The notes under the pieces: model-generated | The model's input: only the letters and a program-made list of their open reading frames with translations | Told to the model about the DNA's origin: nothing | The model's database searches: none | Shown: in pieces, positions 56,443 to 64,000 of the stretch | Numbering within the stretch: position 1 is the stretch's first letter | How the letters are laid out: each line of letters starts with the position of its first letter | Program-made: the position numbers and the translations under genes | From: Nyssa sinensis | Lineage: Eukaryota; Streptophyta; Magnoliopsida; Cornales; Nyssaceae | NCBI GenBank assembly: GCA_008638375.1 | Contig: CM018035.1 | Location: 36,205,824-36,269,823, forward strand | Length of the DNA: 64,000 nucleotides | Direction of reading: 5' to 3'

Positions 56443-57240
56443 TAAGTACGAGGGGAGTTGATATCCTAAATAGATTGATGACGTACCAGAAATGTGAAAA
56501 GTCTTGAGTAAGTTATAGATAAACCTTGATAGGGTAAGGATGAATAGACTTTTGAAGACAAGTATTAAATAAACAAGTCTGTTAGAAGTTGACATTTTGA
56601 AATGCAGATGATTTTGAGAAAAGGCTATATATGAGGAATAAGTGTTAAAAAAGATTTGATAAATCTTAGAAATGATCCAAGTAGTAGATTTGATATGAAT
56701 AAAGGATGGTACTTTGTCAAGCTAAGTGAAAATAAGTAATAAACAATCCTGAGTAACTTTTAGGGATTAATGTAATCTAAATGATAGCAAAAAGACTGAA
56801 AGTGTTGTAAATCAATTAGAGACGAAATTGTGAAAATACTACAAGAATGCTTACAAGTATAGAAGAAAGTAAAGATCCGTGAACAGTAAAGAATTATGAA
56901 TTGTATTGATTTTAGGAAGCTTAAACCATTTTGATAAAATCTCAGACAAGATGTAATCATGTGATTATATGACTCAGAAAAGACACAAAGTATATAGAAA
57001 CTTCTAGTATTATAAAAAGAAATTCTCTAAAGAAAGGAATTAGTTAAATAATGATTGAAGAAAAACGTAATGTATGATAGAGAACAGAAACCATGATCAG
57101 TGTTAGAATTCATACAGAAATATAAAACAATATAAAAGAGAATTGAGTATATCCAAAGGACTTATGAAAATGAGCATAGAGTTTTCTAGATTACGAGCGT
57201 TCAAGTTTTGTACACAAAACTCAATTTAAGGGGGCTAGAA
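56443..57240 (+). mobile_element. 3' internal region of element D with polypurine tract
   Basis: It matches 9340-9690 at its start (GTCTTGAGTAAGTTATAGAT). It continues through AT-rich DNA to ACAAAACTCAATTTAAGGGG and the polypurine tract AAGGGGGCTAGAA (57228-57240). No protein-coding frame is present. Together with 21839-22188 it is the part of D into which TRG-B inserted. Confidence 0.72.
57228..57240 (+). other. Polypurine tract of element D
   Basis: AAGGGGGCTAGAA directly precedes a TGTAAGACCCGACCCGAA LTR start at 57241, the same design as the S2 tract at 9681-9693. Confidence 0.8.
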
Positions 57241-58080
57241 TGTAAGACCCGACCCGAATAAAATAGAATGAATCCATTTATATCCTAAAAGAGTCAAATA
57301 ATAATACCGAGATTTGACCAAGCCACGAGCATAGTACCAAAAGTAAATCGAGACCAACTCAGACCAAGAATAGTAGATCCCAAATCTATCACGATGAGTA
57401 ATATACAGTAGATGAGTACGAGTACTGAGGCAATTAGTTAAAGCTATAATCTCAGGGAATTACGAGATTAAGAAAATCAAAGTACGAGTAGACCAAGCCG
57501 AAGAATGTAATACACTGACCCGAGATATGACACGTAAATTGAGGTAGACCAGGTCGAGTAGTGTAATCCCAATTGTAACTGAATATGAATTCTTTATGAA
57601 CGAAGCATAGTTTTGTAATATTCAACGAGTTAAAACACACAGTAGAGTTACAATCACATCCAAGGTACCCCGAGATCATCAGTCTAAGGAAATCGGGCAG
57701 TACGGGGAATCATGCCATAGATCTGTACATACCTCGATATACGTGCATAATATATTAAAAGTACACATGTAAATATATTGAGAATATACATATATATAAG
57801 TATATATATGTGTATGTATACAGAGTATATATATACATGTATAAATATATGTATAAGTACATATATATAAAGATATATGTATAGTATTTGAAATATAAAT
57901 TATGTATTATAAAATATATGTATATAATATACAAAATATATATATATATATACACACACATTAAGCATGCAATGCATGTAGTAATTGTGTGTGCTGGCAA
58001 GGGTGTCGACAACAGTAGGGCAAGTAGAGTACAAGTGTGTGTTTCATGTGTGTGTAGTATGTGTGAGATGAAACATTATA

Positions 58081-58113
<33 letters not shown>

Positions 58114-59568
58114 AATATCTAAGCTAAAGTGGGCTAAAGAAAATAGAAAAAAAAAAAGAAAGAAAAGATCAGAGAAAACAGTCAATAAAAGGGGCTTGAA
58201 GTGAGGAGAAACCGAGAGATAGAAAGAGGGGGCTAAGGCGATTGGAAATTTTGTATATATACATGCGTAAGGATTTGATAGAAAATCATAACAGAAAATA
58301 AAAAAGGAGAAGCTGAGAGCTTTAGAGAGATTCTGAATTATTCGGAAGTAGAAGAATAAGAGAATAAGGCAACACTGCGATTGAGAAATCAAAAATAGGT
58401 GAGTAAATTTGGAATTCTGTTAACTTATGTTTTTTTGAATTTTAGAATATGAAGAATGATAAAAACTATAGGGCCATGTAGCTGAGTTTAAGAGAAAAAT
58501 TATGCAAAAAGAATGAAGGAAAAAGAGTTAGAAATGGGGGAGAAAAGTTGAGTTGCAGGCCATGAGGATAGAATTGGGTTCTGTAAATTGTGCATCAAAA
58601 CTTGGTTTGAACGTTGGGAAAATGTTTCCCTCGAGTGCAAAAAAAGATTAGAAAATATTTCTCATCAAAACAGTTAGAGAATCATAGCAAAAAGGGCTCG
58701 CTGGAAAACTGGTTTCCCATTGAAATCTCATTGTTTGAGAAGCTATGATAGGTTAAAGCTAAAAATGAAGTTAGAAATGAGAAACCCATTGAAAATGGAA
58801 GAGAAACACGTTGGAATCATGCAAAAATATGGTCGAAACAGTCACCGACGCCGAAGAAGACGTCGGAAACCTACCAAAGACCACCAGAGAAGCAGGTACT
58901 GTTCATGGTTTCGGTTTTGGGGCGGTTAGGGTTCGGGTTCCAGTCAGACCCGACCCACCCGCACATGAGGTTGTCCCAAAACTATGACGTTTTGATATAT
59001 GTTTTAAATTAGAATAGGAGTGTTTGGACACGAGGTTTGTAAATTAAATTGAATTTGATTTAGAGAAGGATAGCTTATTCCAAATTGGGGTTATCCGTTG
59101 TTTGGCTGCTCCCATTTAGAATTGTCAATTCTATAATTTCGAAATTGGCCCAAATGTTATTAAAATTTCAAAAGAACCCATGACTATGGTTAATTACGGA
59201 TTAACCCACGGAATAAATTAATTAAATATTAATTTAATTAATTAGAAAAAAGAAAAATTACCAAAATGCTCATAAGTCAAAAAGTAGTCAAACGAACTCC
59301 GATTAAAGTAAAAGAATAGTGAATTTTTATTATTTTGAGCATTCCAGACTCAACGGTGGAGTCTAATTTGTGAAAAGAGGTCTCGAGAAGCAAGAACCTA
59401 TAAAAGTGCAAAATGACCGTTTTGCCCTTTTTAGTACAAATGTCCGAATTGAATTTTGCGAAAGCCTAAACCGATTTTGTTCGACATTCCAGATTCAATA
59501 GTAGAGTCTATTCAAGTAAAAGAAATACTCATAGTAAAGAGACATAAAATTTGATGAATAGCATGAGT

Positions 59569-59599
<31 letters not shown>

Positions 59600-60010
59600 T
59601 GAGATGAGCTTCCTGAATCATAGGAACACCAAGAGGCAAGGAGAAAGTGGTTTGACCTTCTAGACAAATAAAGAAAGAGGTAAGTAATATCTGATCTCTG
59701 CATGTGATACTTTCCAAGCCAAGTCAATAGTTCTTTTTGTATATTGCGTATTGTATTCCATACATGCCAGAAGTTATTGAGCCACATTGATATTGTACTA
59801 GACGTGCTCTGTGGTATATAGATGAGTTGAATTTTTGGCATGAAAAGGTTTTAATTTTCGCTGCTCTGACCCTACATTTGGAATGTAATTCATTGTAAAG
59901 TTCAAAAAGTTTGTCTTTGGTTGATCGCATAATCGGTAAAGAGACTGGCAAGGTGGCTAACTGGCATCACATCTTCGGCATTCGCGTAGGGTGGGGTACG
60001 GGATGTGACA
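57241..60010 (+). mobile_element. Chimeric 3' LTR of element D (S3-like end, S2-like middle)
   Basis: Two LTR starts occur in tandem: TGTAAGACCCGACCCGAA at 57241 and TGTAATACACTGACCCGA at 57506. The middle (57506 to about 59797) follows S2 (shared CAAACGAACTCCGATTAAAG-type text, GCAAAATGACCGTTTTGC at 59408-59425, AAATTTGATGAATAGCATG, GAGGTAAGTAATATC, CTTTCCAAGCCAAG). The end (about 59798-60010) follows S3 (GTGCTCTGTGGTA, GGCTAACTGGCATCACATCT, GGGATGTGACA). The simplest reading is an S2-like LTR inserted in an S3-like LTR, followed by a deletion that removed the inner right end and much of the outer LTR. TA-rich DNA lies at 57775-58110 and (TA)n at 59569-59596. Confidence 0.65.
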
Positions 60011-62540
60011 CCCTATCCTGCCAATGAGCAAAAATATTCAATGGATAAGCTCAGTAAAGATAGGAGAAAGAGTGGATGAAATGTAACTTAGTGATTTAGT
60101 TATGATCATAGTAATGAATATGCAAGTCGATTTCCATCTATAAAGAGATAACCCCCAAAGTACAAGAATGAATTCTGATAAGCAAAGCAAGAAATAGTCA
60201 AACTAGGTTTGACACACTTGAGGAATGAAAATATGAAATATTCGATAGTTAAGAAATGACTACTAATGGGACAGACATAGAACTCTACGATTAGAGTTAA
60301 ATATAAAATAATCTATAGGCATTAGAATAAACCAAATATGAAGCCTCAATGAAAAAAAATGACATTTAAGTCTTGTAAGTAATAAGACACAAGGGATTCA
60401 CTAAACCACAAAAGTGGGGACACACCTAAGAATCTCCAATACGAAGCAAATAAAATTTTATTCTATATTAAGGAAAGACTTAACGTAAAGAGATCATGAG
60501 TACAACTAGCCCTAACCCAAAGGTACTCATGGAACTAAGAATCCAAGGCTCATGAATAAAATCGTGAGGGGCAACTATTGTCAAAGGACACTCCCAAAGA
60601 CAATAGTATAGAAATTACCATTATGAAAGAAAAATAAGAAAGACTATTATGTGATTGACGAATTTTGAAGTCTAGTAAGATCTAATGATCGAATAGAAAT
60701 AAGGCCCACTATTGGGTGACGCTTAGATAAGCTAGTCATGCGATGACAGCAAGTAAAAGACTAATGAATCCAAAGAATTCTGAGGATTGTTATAAACCAA
60801 ATGATTAATGAAATGATTGACGATGGCAGAAGCCATAAAACTTAAAGACTAGAGTTAGTTAGGAATGAATGAAAAACCCTAATGAACTACGAGGTTCAAC
60901 AATGAACCAAGTATAACCTCAGTCAAAAGGATACATGTAAAACAACTAATGATAGAGTTTGAGGAGATCAGTAGAAATTGGGTATTCCTATACCCTAAGA
61001 ACCTTCCGATAAGTCTGCTTAGACTTATAGAAGTGAAAAGCTAAGTACACCATTGTGCTTCAACTCATGAGAAAATAGAAAAGTACATGAAAGGTCCGAA
61101 CAATGATACAAAAGAAGTAGATGAACTAATTTCCTCAAATCCTTCCAACCCATGAGATGGGAACACATAGAAGCAAGGTAAAATGTAATGAAGGGCATAG
61201 TGCCAATAAGTCAACCTAAAAACAAGAAGAAATATGTTTTGACTCACCTTAAAAGTAAAATGCCTCATGAAATAGAGCTACGTATAAGAACCCTAAATAA
61301 ACAAATAAAATAAAGATTAAATTTTTTTTTGCATTGGTAAAGCCTGTAATGCAAAGGATACATGAGTGAACTAACCCTACAAGAAACAAGGGTACTCAGG
61401 ACATGAAAGTGAAGTAAGACGTCTCAAAATCCTTAATAGAGTTAAATAGACAATGGAAGCCTAAGAAAATGGTATTGCAGGACAGGCAACCAAACTTGCA
61501 AAGCGAATCTGCAAAAGGATTCACAACCTAAGAAGGAGATTAGAAAGAACTAGCTAAGGAATATGTTCTTAAAACGGAACAAAGTACCAAGATTAAGAAA
61601 TTAAACTCTCTCTGAATGAAAAAAATATTGTAGTCTAGTCTCTCAAGGACCACTACTCAAAACAACCAAGAACTAGAAAATCCTAAAAGTAATGTGATTA
61701 TGACTCACTCCCTGGAAATAAATATAATGGCTAAAAGTGATGCTTAATGGAATACAGGTCGAGTGAAACAGTCAAAACCGTAAGAAATGGTTCAGTATAA
61801 ACCGCGAAAGCATACCAAGACTAATAGAAAGAACACTGGAATACTAATATAGCATCAATAAGACTGTAAGCTAGAAGTTAAGGCATTAAGGTAAGAATTG
61901 GAAAGTCAAATCCTTGACTTTCAAGACCACTACTGAGTGAGTAAGTGGAAACTATGAAAGAAGATGAAATGTGTTTAAAGAGATTTCGACATAAGTCTTC
62001 CAAGGCTTGATTTTAATTATTTGGGTAGTTTTGTTTCAAAAGATATAAGAGTTTATATATAATTTTCATTTTCAGGAGTAGACATGCAATCACCATTGGC
62101 TGAATGACTCGGCCAAGAAATGAGTATGAAATAAAAGTTTAAGTGTCAATTTATCAAATGAATAAGCTGATGTTAGAACCTACGTTTATTCTGAGAGATG
62201 GTTTCAATTGTTTAGATTGCCATTTCAGAATGCTTGTTTTATTTTTGTAATGCATCTCATAGGATCTTTGAATGTTAGACCCAGGATGAAAGTTTCATGT
62301 CTTCAGCGTTGTTTATAACTAGTGTTATCTTGGTGCCTCTGATTGCCATCTCACTTTTTAGCTCACTTGCTGGATATGCTTAATTATACTGGATGCAAAA
62401 CAAGTGAATTCTTTGCATTTTTGTTCACATTGATTTTAAACGGGCTAATGTTGCCATCTCTGACCCAACCTTATAGTTTATTTTGTTTTGCTTTTTCATA
62501 TTACAATCAGAAATGGGAGTTTAAGTGAAAGATTAAAGAG
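60011..62540. other. AT-rich region with no gene recognised
   Basis: A-rich DNA with no frame above about 67 codons, no LTR ends and no simple-repeat arrays. It begins right after the chimeric LTR end (CCCTATCCTGCC). A TTTTCATTTTCAGGAG tract near 62065 looks like a splice acceptor but leads into a stop after about ten codons. It may be decayed transposon or intergenic DNA. Confidence 0.5.
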
Positions 62541-62554
62541 TAATAATCAGAGAG

Positions 62555-62699
62555 GAAGGCAAAACTAGACCACCAAATTTTGAATAGAATTCTCACTTAA
62601 TTTGCAGTTGAAAGAAAGGCAGAACTAGACCACCAAATTTTGAATAGAATTCTCACTTAATTTGCAGTTGAAAGAAAGGCAGAACTAGACCACCAAATT
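62555..62699. repeat. 60-bp tandem repeat, about 2.4 copies
   Basis: AACTAGACCACCAAATTTTG followed by AATAGAATTCTCACTTAATT recurs with an exact period of 60 bp. The copies are almost identical; the first has GGCAAAACT where later ones have GGCAGAACT, and the last ends after CACCAAATTC. The near-identity implies recent duplication. Confidence 0.95.
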
Positions 62700-64000
62700 C
62701 AGAGTTGTTCTTGTTGGGGAAATGTTTGGTAGAAATTGAAACTAGTGTGATTCTGTTCCATTACTGCAAATGGGTAGCTCATTTTTTTTGGGTGCTCCCA
62801 CTTCATTTGGTACTTTGGGTTTGGAGGGATTTCATTCCTAACCTTCTCTACAGGAGTTTCATCATGGAACTCGAATTCCGAAAAACGCCAGTGTGATTTC
62901 CTCTTAATTCTCACTGTATTTTGCATCTAATTTTTTGTTCAATTTGCTGTTACTGTTATTTTAAGCTCTTGTTGCCAATCAGAGCTAGCTTCATTTATAC
63001 GAAATCCTTTTCTTAGTTTTGATGTTTTATTTCGCAGGTCAAAGTCAAGAAAGAGATGGTGAACCTCCTTCAGTTGGTGTTTTATGGTGCTTTTGGTCTT
63101 TTGAAATTGAATTAGTTGGATGTTATAGATATGAATTTCTATATGTATTTGCAATGGGTTGAGTTGGCTACATATTTAGCTCTGTAATGTCATGAAAAAA
63201 TAAAACAAACGGGTAAGTTTTTTTTTTTTTTTTCTTTCATGAATTCTTTTTTTCAAAAAAAAAAAAAAAAAGCTGACCTGACGCAACCAAAAAAATCTCA
63301 GGTCGGGTCTGGTCAGGTTGAATCAGCAGTCCTGCAGTTATGGTTGTGATTCTTCCAGAACTGCCTAAGCTTGGGTCAGTTCCAACCTGGCCCATGTACA
63401 CCTTCATTTCATGAACTCTCTTTGAGATACCCTTCCGACAGGCAAAAACTTGTACACAACAGTTATGAAAAGGAGCCCCAATCTACTCCAGCTATGCTCC
63501 TTATTTTAGAAAGTCTGGAATTATTTTACTAGTTAAGCTCTACTTTCTACCTTGTGTGCCTCGTGAGTCCATCCATATACACTCCGTTGCCTTAAATGTT
63601 TGTTTAGAAATGACTCCTGGAAGAAAATTTTCAAGTTAGTTTGTGCATACTTGGATTTTTTTCTGTTGAAGGTGGAAACAACCAAGCATTTAAAAGAGTT
63701 TAGAGTTTCCAAGTTTTTACAATTTTTAAAAAACTTTATTGCATGTGCACACAAGAAAAATTGATTTTATGGATACAAGTCAAAATATTACGGACTTAAA
63801 TATTCACCAACCAGCAGTACATATAGATATATCATCCATAAAATAGTCATTCCCAATTATATCAAACAAAAATAAAGAATGAAGATTTCCCATTCAAAGA
63901 GTTTATAAAGCAATGACACCTTTGTCCCCAAATGATGATGAGATGCTTGGGAGAATATTGGAGTTGGATAGGCATCAAGATAGCAAGTCAAATAAGTAAA
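62700..64000. other. Unassigned region, possibly the remnant or end of a host transcript
   Basis: Less AT-biased than 60011-62540 and without transposon signatures I could recognise. A TTTATTTCGCAGGTCAAAGT tract near 63031 resembles an intron end. The following frame reads VKVKKEMVNLLQLVFYGAFG and stops after 25 residues, with AATAAAAC about 110 bp later (63198). This could be a terminal exon, but I recognise no family. A run of T (63219-63235) faces a run of A (63257-63273). The rest shows only short frames. Confidence 0.3.

Noticed and set aside
63219..63273. Poly-T facing poly-A as a possible MITE or processed transcript end
   Set aside because: No terminal inverted repeat beyond the homopolymers and no target duplication could be seen.

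Overview
This is nuclear DNA of a flowering plant. Its LTR retrotransposons use an initiator-Met tRNA primer site, it carries a CACTA DNA transposon with GCGACGC subterminal repeats, and it is rich in TA/CA microsatellites. I could not fix the species. No intact host gene was recognised. From 1 to about 60010 the window is a stack of transposable elements inserted into one another, as is typical of gene-poor or pericentromeric DNA. The last 4 kb is different and could not be assigned.

Labels are mine. TRG-A and TRG-B are two copies, both on the minus strand, of a pol-less LTR retrotransposon. Each has LTRs of about 3.8 kb and an internal region of about 1.75 kb that holds only a gag gene. S1a, S1b, S3 and S4 are lone long LTRs (solo LTRs) of related families, each with a perfect 5-bp target-site duplication. 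S2 is a 3' LTR with its polypurine tract. D is the 3' part of another element, split by TRG-B. T is an almost intact Tekay/Del-type chromovirus.

Layout. 1-2287: partial minus-strand LTR. 2288-7391: 3' end and LTR of a Tat/Athila-like element, split by S1a (2809-6133). 7392-8537: three scrambled LTR fragments. 8538-13046: internal tail, polypurine tract and LTR S2. 13047-21838: TRG-A, split by S3 (16337-20585). 21839-22188: piece of D. 22189-56442: TRG-B, whose left LTR carries the CACTA transposon (22501-29034, with a 161-bp tandem array inside) and S1b (31839-35248). Its right LTR carries S4 (41241-56270), which in turn carries T (42267-53256). 56443-60010: rest of D and its chimeric LTR. 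60011-64000: AT-rich sequence with a 60-bp tandem repeat and no identified gene.

T is the only element with substantial coding capacity. One frame of about 4.9 kb encodes gag, protease, reverse transcriptase, RNase H, integrase and a chromodomain, and it is broken by two in-frame TAG codons. Its two LTRs differ by about five substitutions in 2.9 kb, so the insertion is very recent. TRG elements encode no enzymes and would need enzymes supplied in trans; a Tekay-like relative of T is a plausible donor because the primer site type and terminal sequences agree.

The best leads beyond routine annotation are: the satellite-like 161-bp array inside a CACTA transposon; the gag-only TRG family; a shared modular LTR architecture with covarying hairpins, splice-like signals and a conserved palindrome; and tRNA-like A/B-box modules lying antisense inside two LTR families.
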